From contig NW_021167082.1 in assembly GCF_003711515.1 (NCBI RefSeq), positions 2,907,691-2,971,690 of the forward strand: DNA of 64,000 nt, in the 5' to 3' direction. Both the position numbers and the translations under genes were made by a program. The DNA comes from Sodiomyces alkalinus F11 (taxonomy: Eukaryota > Ascomycota > Sordariomycetes > Glomerellales > Plectosphaerellaceae). The notes beneath the pieces are model-generated. The model was not told the origin of the DNA. It saw only the letters and a program-made list of their open reading frames with translations, and did no database searches. Positions 11,420-23,700 of this stretch are shown here, in pieces; the stretch's first letter is position 1; the number at the start of each line of letters is the position of its first letter.

Positions 11420-14400
11420 AACGTCCATAAATAGGCCCCGGCGTAAGAGGCTATCCTAGAATAGGCTTTAGAGGCTTCGGCTAATATAATCCTTATTCAG
11501 GAACTAGCCTGCGTCCCGATACTAGAGGGGTGGTTTATCCGAAACTACCCTGCTTTTTACACCGCTACGCCTATATAGGGAAAAACCTAGTTTTTCTCTA
11601 TTAAGCCTAGGGTCCTTACATATATAAGAAAGGGCTCTAGTATTAATTTTTCACACCGCGATAACGTTTTAGACGATATAGACGCGTAGATTATACAGGT
11701 TTATTATCTATAGACCTTTTATATTCTACCCGTTTATAATCGGATAAAACAGGACCCCGAAATAATAGGCCGAGGGCAGCCTATAAGCCCTACCCCTTCC
11801 ACCCCTTCTACTTCCACCTCCTCTTTTTCTTTCCCCTCCTTTTCAGGCCCTAGAAGCCGGCCCTGGACCGAGGATCGAGTACTATAGGGCCTATAGGTCC
11901 CTAAGCCTACCCTTATTATAGGGGACTTTAACAGAAACTACTAGCAGTAGAACGGAGCTACTACTAACTAGGCTTTTATTAAGGCCTAGGTCTTAGTAGA
12001 CTGGTTAGATAGCCTCGGAGCTACCTATTTAGTGGATTCTAAAGAAGTTAACCTAAACGGGGGGACCTTTTTTAGGTCTAATCTTCGTTAAAAGTCGGTT
12101 ATTGACCTAGCCCTTTACACGCCCGGCTTTAATCGTGTCCGCTTCGATAAGTGGGAATATATCGAAGCCACTACCTCTTTATACCGCGTTATCCTCCTTT
12201 CGGCTACTATCTTAAGTTCTAAAGCTCCTATAAATATATCTCTCCCGCCGGCTTATAACTATAAGCTAGTAGATTAGAACCTGTTTTCTAGTACCCTAAA
12301 GAGTCTAGAACCTAGCCTTAACCGGAACCTCTAATAGGCTATTAACGCCTCGGACTAGGACTCTTTAGGTCGATGCCTCTCGGACACTATTACCCTAGCG
12401 CTTTAGGCTATAGTGCCTAAGTTAAGGGTAGTAGAGCGGTTAAAGCCCTGGTAGACTAAAGAGCTAACGGCCGTACGAAAATCAGATAGTAGGGCTTTTA
12501 GGGTATTTAGAAAGACGTTTCAAAAGGGGGCTTCGGCTACCTAGATAGCGTTTTTAGAAACCTCCTGGAACGAAGCTCGGAACGTCTACTATAGGGCGGT
12601 AAAAACAGTAAAGAACGACCACTAGGAGGCCTTCCTAGCCTACGCCGAAGGCCCTGAAATCTTTAAGGCCTATAACTATACGAAAAGCGGCCTTAACGCG
12701 AAAATCCCACCGATTTAAACGCCTATAAAGTAGAAGGCCTACGCCTTCGAAGATAAATCCAACGCCCTACTTAATGCCTTTTTCCAGCACCGTCTTCTTC
12801 CTCTTTTTCTTCTTCTTCTTCTTCCGCCACCGACGCCCCTAAAGCCCCTGTATTTATAGGCCCTTTAGGGGGCCTAGGCCCCTCCTACCCTTCGAATGGC
12901 CCCTAGATCCTAACTAGATCACGTAGTAAGGGCCTTAGAAGACCGTGGGAGTGGCCTAGCCTTTAGGCTACTAACTATAGCGCGCTATATTTGGAGCCGT
13001 TAAGGGGAAAGCCCTAGGGCCTAATAGGATTAGTCTAAAACCGATCCAGTAGGTCTATAAGGTTATCACGGGTCCTTTTTATAAGGCTATTTAGCCTTAC
13101 TTTTAGCAGGCCACTACCCTACCTACTAGAAAGAAGCCCTAGGAGTTATGTTACCGAAGCCACGGAAGAAGGACTATTCTAATCCTAAGTCTTATAGGAT
13201 TATAGCCCTTCTAAACTGCTTAGGTAAAGTTCTTAAGAGGGTTATAGCTACTAGGCTTAGCTTTATAGCTAATACCCGCGATAACCTTTTACACTCTAGT
13301 TAAATAGGGGGTATAAAATAATGCTCTGCTATCGATACGGCCCTTCTCCTCCTTTACTATATCGAAAAATAGCGTAAATCACGCCAGAATCCGGTGATTT
13401 CTACGCTATTTTTAGATATTAAGGGAGCCTTCGATTATATCGCCCGTCCTTACCTACTTAGGACCCTTTAAGAACTATAACTACCCCCGAACCTAGTTAA
13501 ATAGGTAGCCTCTTTCACAGAAAACAGGCGTATCTAACTAGCTTTTAAGAGGCAGGTCTAGCAGCCTACCCCCCTAAATATAGGGGTCCTATAAGGCTCC
13601 CCGGTTTCCCCTATCCTATTCTCAATTTATATTTGGAAGGTTATAGCGGGGCCGGATTTTCAGGGCCTTTAGCTATCCTATATCGACGATTTCCAGCTAT
13701 CTATAGTATCTATATCGACTAGGAAAAACTATAAAGCCCTAGAAAAAGCCGTAGCCTCCCTTTTCGACGTAGGAAAAGTTAACCAAGTCCTCTTTAACCC
13801 TGAAAAAATAGAGCTTATTTACTTCCACCGAAGACACTCTAAAGAAGACACTCTAGCTACTATAGGGGGGCAGCTAGTTAAACCTACGCTAGGTGCTATT
13901 ATATGGCTAGGGGTCTGGTTTAATCCTAAGCTATCCTTTAAACCCCACGTCGAAAAACGCCTAAGTTTAGCTTCAGGGGCCCTAAATAGACTACATAGGC
14001 TAGCTAGCTCGTAGAGGAGTCTTTCTTTTAAGGTCCTAAGGTAGCTATATATAGCCTGTATTACCTTACTAGCTGATTTTAGCTTATAGCTCTGGTAGGA
14101 CCCTAAATCACTAAAAAAGCATCTAGTAGACCACCTAGAACGCCTATAATACGGCACTTTAGTCAAGGCCCTAGGGGCTTTTATCGGGGCCCCCCTACGC
14201 CCTTTAGAACTCGAAGCAGTAGTTCCCCTAGTAACGGTTCGGTGAACTAGGTCTAATAGGCTATATGCCTTTAGAACCTTACAGTTCCTTCCGAACCACC
14301 CTATTAAACGCCAGCTCTTTACTAGCGTTTAAGGGGGGCCAGGGGATAAAAACCAAGCAAAGCTCGCCCTTCTTTAGAACCTATAGCCTACTACACAGCT

Positions 14401-15505
14401 CTATAAGCTAGGCCTAGAAATAGTGGCGTTAGTAGGTTAGTCTTAGGATATCGAGGGTCCTTCGGCTAGGTGGGAGGCCCCCTAGGCCTTAGAACCTATA
14501 GCGGACCTAAGACCCTTCTTTCCCCTTAAAGACCGGCCTAAAACAGACACCGGCCCCGATACCCCCGATTAGAAAACAGCTTACGTTAAAGCCCTCGCTA
14601 AATTTCAATTAGGCCTAGGGGAATAGGCTGCTATTTCCTATACCGACGGCTCTCTAGGCCACCCTACCAGGCCCCCTATAGGGCCTTCTTAGGCTACAGC
14701 CGCTACAATATCGTAGACTAAAGCTAGAAGGCCCTATAAAGCTATAGGCTATAACCTAGGAGCTGCTACCGAAGTCGCGGACGCTAAATTATACGCTATT
14801 TTCCAGGCCCTATACGCTGCCCTAGAGTAAACGCCTAGGCCCCTAGAATGCTATATTTGTAGTAATTCCCAGGAGGCTATTTAGAAGCTTTAGCATACTT
14901 TATAGTAGGCTATAGAAGCTAAAGACCTTAGTTCACGCCTTAAAAAACTAGGCACTTCGGTCTCTGTTTAGTGGTGCCCCTCGTATGTGGGGATAGAAGG
15001 GAACGAACTAGCTAATAAGGTGGCTAAAGGGGCGTTAAACCCCGAAGAAGCTACTAAATCCGTTAGCTTAGTTACTCTTAGCCACCTAAACGCCGGGTAA
15101 ATAAAGCCCTTATTTAAGACTAGAAATCCCTGTGGAACCACGAGGAGGAGGAGGAGAAAAGAGGTAAATTGGTTCGATTAAGCCGCCTATATAGGCGACT
15201 AGTCCGTGATAACCTCCGTTTCTCCCAAAAACCACTACTAATATAAGGCCCTAGGTAGGTAAAGTCTGGTTTTACGCAGTTACAAACCGGTTTCGGATAC
15301 CTAAAAACCCACTAAAAAAGGGCCTAAAACTGCGCTAACAACCGCTATTCCTGTCCCGGCTCCCCTATACAGGATATAGTATACCTTATTCTTTCCTGCT
15401 CTTTTTATAAAGAAGAACGAAAAGCCCTGCGGGAAGCCCTAGCAGGCCTACCGCTATCTTTACCGCTATTATTTAGTACTAAAAAAGGAACACAGGCCCC
15501 TTCCG
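11420..15505 (+). pseudogene. LINE-1 ORF2: endonuclease, reverse transcriptase, RNase H
   Basis: The endonuclease (EEP family) shows ILIQEL near 11500 and IIGDFNRNY near 11925. The reverse transcriptase shows SYRIIALLNCLGKVL near 13185, FLDIKGAFD near 13410 and the catalytic box YIDDFQ near 13680. RNase H shows YTDGSLGHP near 14640, ADAKLYAIFQALYAALE near 14780 and an HCC-like tail after 15170. ORF2 nicks the target and copies RNA into DNA. More than sixty TAG/TAA codons and no useful open stretch remain. Confidence 0.82.
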
Positions 15506-18500
15506 TGTTATTATTAGTATAGGTAAGGCTTTTCCTAGAAGCTCTGCTTTAGTTCCTTAAAGGCTATTATTATAAAGGGCCCTAGAAGAATAAGGCGTTC
15601 TTCTTTATTAGGGCCGTAAATAGCGCCGTAATAGCTATAAAGTCGCATATAAATATCCTATAAAAGTTAGCGAACCCTAAGAAACTTCATACTCTAATTG
15701 CGGAGACTAGCGCTTTCTATTCTATAATAGCCTTAAGTTTCTCGGGGTCGTAAAATACCCCTTGTTCCGCTATAACGATAAAGCCTAAGTATTTAACCGT
15801 CTTAACACTAAACTTATACTTCTTTCGGTTAAGGTTTAGCCCGGCGTCTATAAGGGTACTAAGCACTCCTTATACCTTCTCCTTATAGTCCTTATAAGAT
15901 CCGTCTAAGTAGATTAGGATATCGTCTATATACACAGAGATAAAATCGTTAAAGAACTCCCGTAACGATGAGTTATTATATTACTAGAATATTATAGGCG
16001 CGCCGGTTAACCTAAAAGGGTATACTAGCTACTCGAATAATCTAAACCGAGTATAGAATATAGTCTTATACTCGTGCCTAGGCGCTATCCGTATCTTATA
16101 GAAGGCGGCGATAACGTCTAGCTTAATAAACCACTTCGCCTTAGCTAGGTTATATAGGGTCTTTATAATTAGGGGGAGTAAGTAGCGATCTCGCTAAGTA
16201 ATCGTATTTAGGGCGTGGTAGTCGTAATAAAATTAGAGGCCGCCTCCTAGCTTCCTTACGAATAGTATAGGCGCGGCGGTAACTAGGCTACTCGTACGAA
16301 TAAATCCCTTATCTATTAGATCCGTTATTATCTTTTATAATATACGGAGGTCTTTACGTGATATATTATAGAGCGGGCCCCACGGTACGGCTTATTTATT
16401 AGTATTACCATCCTTCTATAAATAAACCTTATACTTAGCGTTAGGTCGGTATAGAGGTAAGCGTATAAAGTATAAGGGCGTAAATAAGTCGCCGAACTCT
16501 TATATAATACTCTCGGGGATATATTCTCACGGGTCTACTAATTCCCGTATACTTAGGGCCTTTTCGATATCTTTTAACGATATAGCCCGTAAACCCTTTT
16601 CCTATCTATTTTCCCCTCCGGTATCGTAATCGTCTATATAATCCTACGAATATAGACCCTATTACTAGTATTATAGCACGGATCTCTTATACTACCTTCG
16701 GCTCCTTTTCGCTTTAAAACCGGATATTAATATCGGCTACTCCGTAGCAGAGCCTTTATTCCTTAGCGTAAAGGACTATATTATTATATTTTATCTATAA
16801 AAGCCTAAGGAAAAGATCCTAATCTAGACCTAGTACTATATACGGGAAAACGCGCTCGGTATACCCTTATATATCTAGCGTAAAGACTAGGATACCGGTA
16901 TTACTAGCCAGTTTAGTCTTATCCGAGAAGCCTTTTCATAGTCGTTTCTTCTTATCGACCAATAGTAAGGGTATTTTTTAAGTAAACTCTTTATTCATAG
17001 CGGTATAGTAATTATAACCCGTGTCTATAAAAGCAGTTATTAACCTATTACTATTAACTCTTACTTAGATTAATACCAACTCGCTCCGTAATAACGGTTT
17101 AAACTCCTCCTACTAGCGTTACTCTCGCGCTATAAGCTTTAGTACCCGATTTCGCACTAAAGCTACTCTTTTTCCGAGTCTATAGTATCTTCGGGAATAT
17201 CTTCGGATTCCTCCTCTTAAGGGGATATTCGGGCTACTATATTCTTCTTACTCTTATAAAACCGTTAGATATCGCCCTTCTTTTAGTAGTTCTAATATAT
17301 AATATTCGCGTAGCGATTAGGTTTCTATGAAGTCCCCTTTATCTCGGCGATTTTATTACCTCTACTTATAGCGATATCGCCGTTAACTTCCTTAGCTAGT
17401 TTATGGGCGATAAGAATTAGTCGGTACGATTTACTAATACCCTTTTATCTCTACACGATTATTTATACCTTATCGACCTACTCGGTATAGGTATTAGGGA
17501 GGTCGGCTATTACTAGGCTATTATATAGCCTATCGTTTAAGGCGCCGTTAAGGAACGATATCTTAATATAGTCTACCTAGTTATAGCCTCTTGCTTACGC
17601 TAGGTTCCTTTTGAAAGTTACGAGGAAGCGCGCGAACGGCTAATCGGGTTCTTACTTTATTACTCTAAGGGCGTTAATAGCGCGACCTTATTCGTTACGG
17701 TCCTTATACGTACGTTTAAGATAAGCTATAAATTCCTTTAGGTTAAATTCACTATTTATACCTCCGTTATCGGAAAAGGTACTAACCACCTACTAAGGCT
17801 AGGTATCTAAGCACGGGTTAATTATATACCACGCTTCTTTATTACTACGAAATAGCGGGCTATTAAGTTTAAGTTTTAGCCGTATAGTTTAGGATTAAGT
17901 GGTATATTCTATACGTTTCCTACTAAGTTTTACGGGAACGGCGACTTACTATACCCGTATAAGAGCGTGGGTACTAGCGGCGGTAGCCGGATAGGTATAG
18001 TAGTCTCTGCCTCTAAGGGCCTAGGTAAGGGCGAGGGCGTAACGACTAGGGTAGGCGTCGGGTACGTAGTAGGTATAAGGTACGGGTTAAGTTAAGACCT
18101 CTCGAAGGCTACATATAGGCTAGCGATTATATTATAAATAAGGGCGATATATATCCTTACCGCTTCTTATACGCGTTATAATACGCGTTCGTCGATCTTA
18201 TTATACGAGGTCTTTATAACCTACCCTTAGCCCCTTAGTAGGCTTAGGGCGAAGTGACCCGGACCTCCTTCTATATAAGCCTTAAAGCTTATAATCTTAT
18301 AAGTTCGAATATATAACGGCTTATTAAAAGTTATTTACGTATTAAGGCCGAACATATAGTTTATTCGAACTAAGGAAGGAAAGGAGGAAAGGAAACGTCT
18401 ACGCAGTATATAGGCAGCTAAGTATATATAGAATCGCACAGGCCTCGCTAGGAGGTCCGTGCTTCTTAGTCACGGCCACTGCCGGGGACTATTCCGCGGG

Positions 18501-18515
18501 CTATAGCCCGTAATA
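15506..18515 (-). mobile_element. Gypsy3, truncated Ty3/Gypsy element
   Basis: On the minus strand the order is 5' LTR (18310-18515), gag, zinc knuckle (about 17270-17310), protease with FIDTG (near 17020), reverse transcriptase with FCVDYRALN, RLPFGL-like and VYIDDILIYTDG blocks (16300-15900), and the beginning of the RNase H region. The sequence stops at about 15506, so RNase H, integrase and the 3' LTR are missing. All frames carry TAG/TAA. Confidence 0.78.
18310..18515 (-). repeat. Gypsy3 5' LTR (about 206 bp)
   Basis: On the minus strand it begins TATTACGGGCTATAGCCCG, which RIP would produce from a TGTTACGGG start as seen in Gypsy LTRs, and ends near CCGTTATATA. Gypsy2 at 45481 also begins TATTACGGG. 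The right boundary is well placed. The left one is inferred. Confidence 0.55.
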
Positions 18516-19430
18516 GATTTATAGGCGGCTATTTAGAAGCTTTAGTATACTTCCTAGTAGGTTATAGAAGCTAAAGCCCTTATCTTACGCCTTAACTAGC
18601 TAGGCACTTCGGTTTCTATCTAGTAATACCCCTCGCACGTAAGGATAGATGGTAACGAACTAGCGGATAAAGTGGCTAAAGGGGCGTTAACCCCTAAAAA
18701 GGCTACTAAATCTATTAGCTTAGTTACCCTTAGCTACCTAAAACGCCGGGTAAATGAAGCCCTTATTTAAGACTAGAAGGCCCTATAGAATAACGAAGAG
18801 GAGGAAGAAAAAAGAGGTAAATCGGTTTATCTAGGCCGTCTATATAAGCGACTAGTCCGCAATAGCCTCCGCTTCTCCCGAAAACCACCACTAATATAAG
18901 GCCCTAGCTGGGTAAAATCGGCTTTTACTCAGTTAAAAACCGGCTTCGGATACCTAAAGACCCACTAAAAAAGGGTCCAAAACTACGCTAACGACCGCTA
19001 TTCCTATCCCGGCTCCCCTATATAGAATACAGCATAGCTTATTCTCTCCTACCCTTTTCTAAAAACGAACGAAAAGCCATACAGGAAGCCCTAGCAGGCC
19101 TACCGCTATCTCTACCGCTATTATTCGGTACTAAAAGAGGAATACAGGCCTTATAGGTCTATCCTTTAGCTACTAAAATAGCTTCGGCGGAGTGGTATAG
19201 GGCGTAAACCTCGGATTCTACAGTCTAGGTATTTTGCTTCGGTTTTTCTACCTATTAGGTCTATTAGGGAGATTATTACGGAGGATTTCCTTTGTTTATT
19301 ACTATTACTGCGCTTTAGTTTACTATACCTAGCTTCTAACAGCGTTCAGCCCGTAGGGCCATAGGCGCCGCGCCATAGCTTTACGGCTGCATACACGTAA
19401 TAAATAAATGAAAAGAAAATAAAAAAGGCT
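18516..19430 (+). mobile_element. LINE-2, 5'-truncated copy of the LINE-1 family
   Basis: It starts in the RNase H domain (equivalent to LINE-1 position 14875) and runs through the C-terminal region of ORF2 and a 3' untranslated region to an A-rich tail (about 19397-19430, TAATAAATAAATGAAAAG and further A). It overlaps LINE-1 in content by about 630 bp, so it is a separate copy, not the other half of LINE-1. 5' truncation and an A-rich tail are standard for LINE insertions. Confidence 0.8.
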
Positions 19431-20470
19431 ATAAGTTCACCGGGGTCATTACAACGGAGATCTTATAGTCGGTTAGCCCCGTCTTGATTAAATAGATGCG
19501 ATAACCTCGCTATCCTTACCTATCTTACTATATATAATGGTAGCTATAATACCGTAGGTTCCTGTTTACCTGCCCGATATTCTATTATTATAACGTCGTA
19601 ATAGCTATAAGGGTAAGTACGTAACCTACTATAATAGCTCCTCGCCGCTCTTCGCCCTCCTTGATTATATAAAAGGATCGATTTAAAGAAGGTATAAGAC
19701 CTTAAATATAAGGGTATATACCTGCCTTTATTTTGTCGTGTACCTCTTTTAAGGTAGTCCGTTCCCCCGGCTTCCTCTCATAAAAAGAAATGCCTATTTT
19801 CCGTAAATTAAAGCTCCTCTTCTTCCTTCCTTTAAGCCCTTTAGTTTTCGTTAATATAGGTTAACCCGCTACGCTATCCCCCTCTAATAAGGTCTTAGCT
19901 AACTTTATACAGTTTTTAAGCTTTCCTATACGTATCCCTTCTTTATAAACGTCTTGCTTCTTTTAGTTATAGTAAAGGTATATTATAGTAATTATACTAT
20001 GTTCGCCGATATTTAACCATGGTAAAAAATAGATTCCTAAGAGTATAACGATATTCCTAGGGTTAAGTCCTCCGTTAAGGATATCTTAGACTATACTAAT
20101 CGCGTTTTATAATGAGCAGCCGCTTTTTCGGGTAGTATAGCCTTTATATTACTAGTATATAATAATAATAAAGTAAATAATAAATATGAATATATTACTA
20201 ATACCTACAATAATATCGCTAACAATAGCGATAATAATACTAATAACGATATTAACAATAATAATAATATCCACGGCGGCTATCCTCGTAAATAGGTATG
20301 TATTCGTATCGCTACCGCCCTCTTATCTAATATAAATCTTTATAGCGCGATATTATCGTGTTATTTGTATTAAGTTATTCCTAGGATAGTCCTCCTCCTA
20401 AGCGTGCTCGTGGCTCTAAATATCCTCCCGCCTAGCGCCGAAGCTCTCGATGTCTCCCTTATATATTACG
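19431..20470 (-). other. RIP-mutated segment with an unrecognised minus-strand coding-like frame
   Basis: No transposon domain is recognised. On the minus strand, from about 20110 to 19440, one frame reads a mixed-charge protein with few interruptions (pieces such as ILNGGLNPRNIVILLGIYF, IRIGKLKNCIKLAKTLLEGD, FYERKPGERTTLKEVHDKIK). Its stops are TAG/TAA. It could be a piece of an element family not otherwise present here or a duplicated host gene that was mutated. The remainder (20110-20470) is AT-rich with short ATA/TAA runs and no visible frame. Confidence 0.35.
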
Positions 20471-21679
20471 TGTTGCACGTTAAAATAGCACTTATATAAT
20501 TAACGTAATAGAGCAGAAATGTCGTATATATATATATTATATTAAGTTATATCTGTGTAAGTCTCTTATGCCCTTAATTCTAGGTAGTGAAGACTCTGTT
20601 ATGGGTACTATATTATTTGGATCCTATCCGGTCTTTTCCGGTATTCTCCCTTGCTATATCCTTGATGCCCGACGTCCTTAAGATCCGAAGCCCTCAGTTA
20701 TAGATCCCCTAGGGACTATATCGTAGTCCGTGTGCCTATACGATATACCCCCTTAGTTAAGGTGGGTCATCCTAGGTTAACTAACTAATTAGAAGCTTCG
20801 GTTTAAACGAAAGGCTCTTAACTTTTCTATCGTAAAATTAATAGTTAAGGGGAAACGCTCTCGTAAAAGGGATGTAAATCCGCCCTGTTTAACCGTTTAA
20901 TTCAATTTTATCTTAATCGGTTCCTTAATCCTAATAAGCCGGATCTGCTTAATCTAATCTATATTTATCACATATACTACGCCATTAAGGGCTTTTAGCG
21001 TCCTTACGGACACGGCTTTAGTGCGTTTAATCTCTTCTTGCAGTTATTTTAACCACTCAATACGATCCTTTGAAGCCGTTAAATTAAGCTATTACTATAG
21101 TCTTTTAATCCCTGCCTCTGGTAATACCTTCGTTAAACTATCCGCGATTATATCCTTTATATTAACATACACGAGCTTAAAGAGGCCTTACTATACTAAC
21201 TAGCGTGCCTATTAGGTATAAATATGGATATACCGTAGCCTTATTTGTAGACGTTATCTCTTTTTATTAACGACGTTAATAGTCTGCTAATGATTATAAT
21301 ATAGCTATAGTTATTATTAATCTAACCGAAGCTTTAGATCCTTTAATATACGACTAACGAATAACGTCTCCTTAGTGGCCTCTAGAAGAGCGAGTAGTTC
21401 CGACTCTATTAACGACATCGTAAATATCGGTTACTTACCCGCCTTTTAGTTAATAGTGCCGCCGAAGAGCTTTATCGTGTATCCTTAGGAGCTTTTACGG
21501 TCTGGATTATCCCCAAGGACGTGGTCTTTACGGTTAGGAAGAGTTTATGCCCACAGAATTCTAAGCAGTAGTATCTTATATAGTATAGGAATAGTAGTAT
21601 TTATTAAGGCCTTTAAGGTGGTTAGAGGAGAGGTTACCGTTATATTAGAAAAGCTTCGAATAGACGAATACAATATCGG
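20471..21679 (-). mobile_element. Copia A3, 3' fragment with LTR
   Basis: The LTR at 20471-20745 (275 bp, TGTTGCACG..ATACGATA) matches 1071-1345. It is followed by the minus-strand polypurine tract, then the end of pol (RNase H and part of the RT-RNase H link), matching Copia A0 and A1. Homology breaks at 21679, directly against the remnant 5' LTR of Copia C. Only about 1.2 kb remains of a 6 kb element. Confidence 0.8.
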
Positions 21680-21731
21680 TAATAATCTAAGTCTTTGATA
21701 TTAATTTTATCTATTTCTATCGTAATTATTA

Positions 21732-22510
21732 GAAGGTTATAAGCCCGGATTAGCTCTGCCTAATCCGCAAAACAAAAAGTTCTTCGATTCCACCCGGTCG
21801 TAATATAAAAAGAGAAACCACCGATTCTTTTTATCGGTCGCACATAACATGACGGTCGCACATAATATATCCTTTTTCGAACCGATTAGTCATAATCTCT
21901 TCTATAATAAAAGGTCGGAAAAAAACTTAAAAATAACCTATACGTGAATTAAACATGGTCACTTTACTACTATTCTTTATATACGATTATAATTATAACC
22001 ACTATACTACTACGACTACGATTACTACTATACTGTTTTCGATACTAGTATAGTCTTTTCGGCTCTTATAAGCCTTTATATACTAAATACTATGTCCGCG
22101 CTTTGTGGGTGTTTTCCTATTAAGGATTTCGCTCTAAATAATCCCTTTTTACCTAATCTGCAAATAGCTTTATCTTTTTAAAGCCACTTTTAGACCCACT
22201 ATTCGGTCTAACCTTAGGAACAAAGAAAAAATAACTCCTTTCTTTATAAATACAGAAGATCTATCCATTTTTAATACTTTTTCTTCTTTTTCTTTATCCT
22301 CGAAGGACCTTTGTATCTTTCGGGACCCACTTTTCATACCCGGTTCCTCGGTACTTAACCGTTAGACCCACTTTTTATAACTAGTCCTTTAGTATTCGAC
22401 CGTTAGACCTATATTTCCTTATTCCCACTTCACTTCTTTAATAAAATACTAAAGAATTCATAAAAAATCCAAATAAAATCCAAAATAAATAAAATAAATA
22501 CCGTTCAGAA
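21732..22510 (+). other. Copia C leader
   Basis: This untranslated region lies between primer-binding site and gag. It keeps more CA/TG dinucleotides than the pol gene. A GGTCGCACATAA motif occurs twice near 21835-21865, and a diverged tandem (GACCCAC.TTTT..AACCGTTAG) recurs at about 22325-22420. No coding frame is seen. Confidence 0.5.
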
Positions 22511-23700
22511 GCTCAGAAATGCCTTAGTCCTAGAAACCCCTCAAAAAGGTCTTTGTCAAGAAGCTTAAGGGCAGTGAAGACTATAAAATCTAGACGATAG
22601 GTATACGTACCCACTTTACCTGTAAAGGGCTTATTTTAGAAAATATAATAAAACCCCTGCCTAATATCAGCTCTTCTAATGCCGTTCAGGATAATCTAAA
22701 GGTTTCTAGAGATATAATAGCGGCTCTTATAGACGGACGTCTTACCTAAGTCCAGGGACTTACTACGGGCGTAAGAGTCTAGAATAAGCTAAAAGACCTA
22801 TATGAAAGAAAGGCATTTTTAGCTAACTACCATATTCTGGTCTCCTTTTTTAACCTATAGCCTTTAGACTTCCCTACCCTTAAAGCGTTTTTATATAAGG
22901 TATAGGAAAAACTAACTAAAGTAGGGTCTCGGGAAATACATCTCGAAAATAACGTGATTTTTACGTGCATTTTAGATCGCCTAGACGACCGCTACGCTTC
23001 TATCACTTCCCAGATCATACAGGCACTTCGGCACGATCTAAATAGCTATACGCTGGATAAACTAATCGCCGAACTAATCGATGCTTTGAGGAAATTCGAC
23101 TCGTCGAATAACCTACTTATTAATAGTCGGAAAACCCAGAAAAATCAGAATAAATCCCAGGGGAGTCAGAAAAAGAATTAACCGTAGCAGCAGAATCAGG
23201 GGAATTAACAGAATCAACAGAATTAACAGAAAACCCTTATCTGCACTAACTATGAGAAAAAAGGATATATAAAACCGAACTACTTTGTTCTTTACCCTGA
23301 AAAAGCCCCTTAAGGGTAGGCTTCCCGAGACAGTTCTAGGGGTCAAATCGGCTCCTACAATCGGGTAAATAAACCTTAATAATAATAGCAGACAACCGGC
23401 TATAACAGGCCTTAAAATCCTTAATAGCTTCTTCGAAATCAGAAGATCGATACTATAATAGAAAAAGTCGGTACCCTAATCGCTTAAAAAGAAGACGAAA
23501 TTTATCTTCTTCGCTCTTAATAGTAGTCTTAGGAGCTACGAAAGGCCTATAAAATTCAAAAAGAGGGCTACGAAAGGATAGCCTTCGAAAAAACCGAAAA
23601 AAGGTTAAAAGAGATTTCTTTTGGCGAAGCCCCCCTTGCCTCGCCTCCTTATATTCCTAGGCCTATACAGCCTAACCTTTACACCGAAGATACGATATAA
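22511..23700 (+). pseudogene. Copia C gag
   Basis: The gag frame begins near 22511 and includes an uninterrupted 75-residue stretch (22954-23181: ILDRLDDRYASITSQ, ALRHDLNSYTLDKL), which aligns with Copia B gag. A Gln/Asn-rich linker follows, then a zinc knuckle at about 23240-23285 (CTNYEKKGYIKPNYF; Cys and His positions now Tyr by TGC/CAC to TAC/TAT changes). Confidence 0.7.

Larger units (their letters stand above)
9512..15505 (+). mobile_element. LINE-1, Tad-like non-LTR retrotransposon, 3' end missing
   Basis: This element has two decayed frames: ORF1 with a zinc-knuckle cluster, and ORF2 with endonuclease, reverse transcriptase and RNase H. That set and order is typical of the Tad1 clade of fungi. 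RIP stops are dense. The 5' boundary is inferred from the end of Copia A0 homology. At the right it stops within the C-terminal region of ORF2, about 230 bp short of the equivalent point in the second copy (18516-19430), where a Gypsy fragment begins. Confidence 0.82.

Noticed and set aside
11102..11428. 108-residue minus-strand frame
   Set aside because: It lies opposite the zinc-knuckle part of LINE-1 ORF1, which explains the sequence better.
9512..15505. Protein-like frames full of in-frame TAG/TAA as a sign of a recoded genetic code
   Set aside because: MSP1 and BST1 in the same window use ordinary codons with no internal TAG/TAA, and the stops coincide with CA/TG to TA changes that also hit non-coding LTRs.
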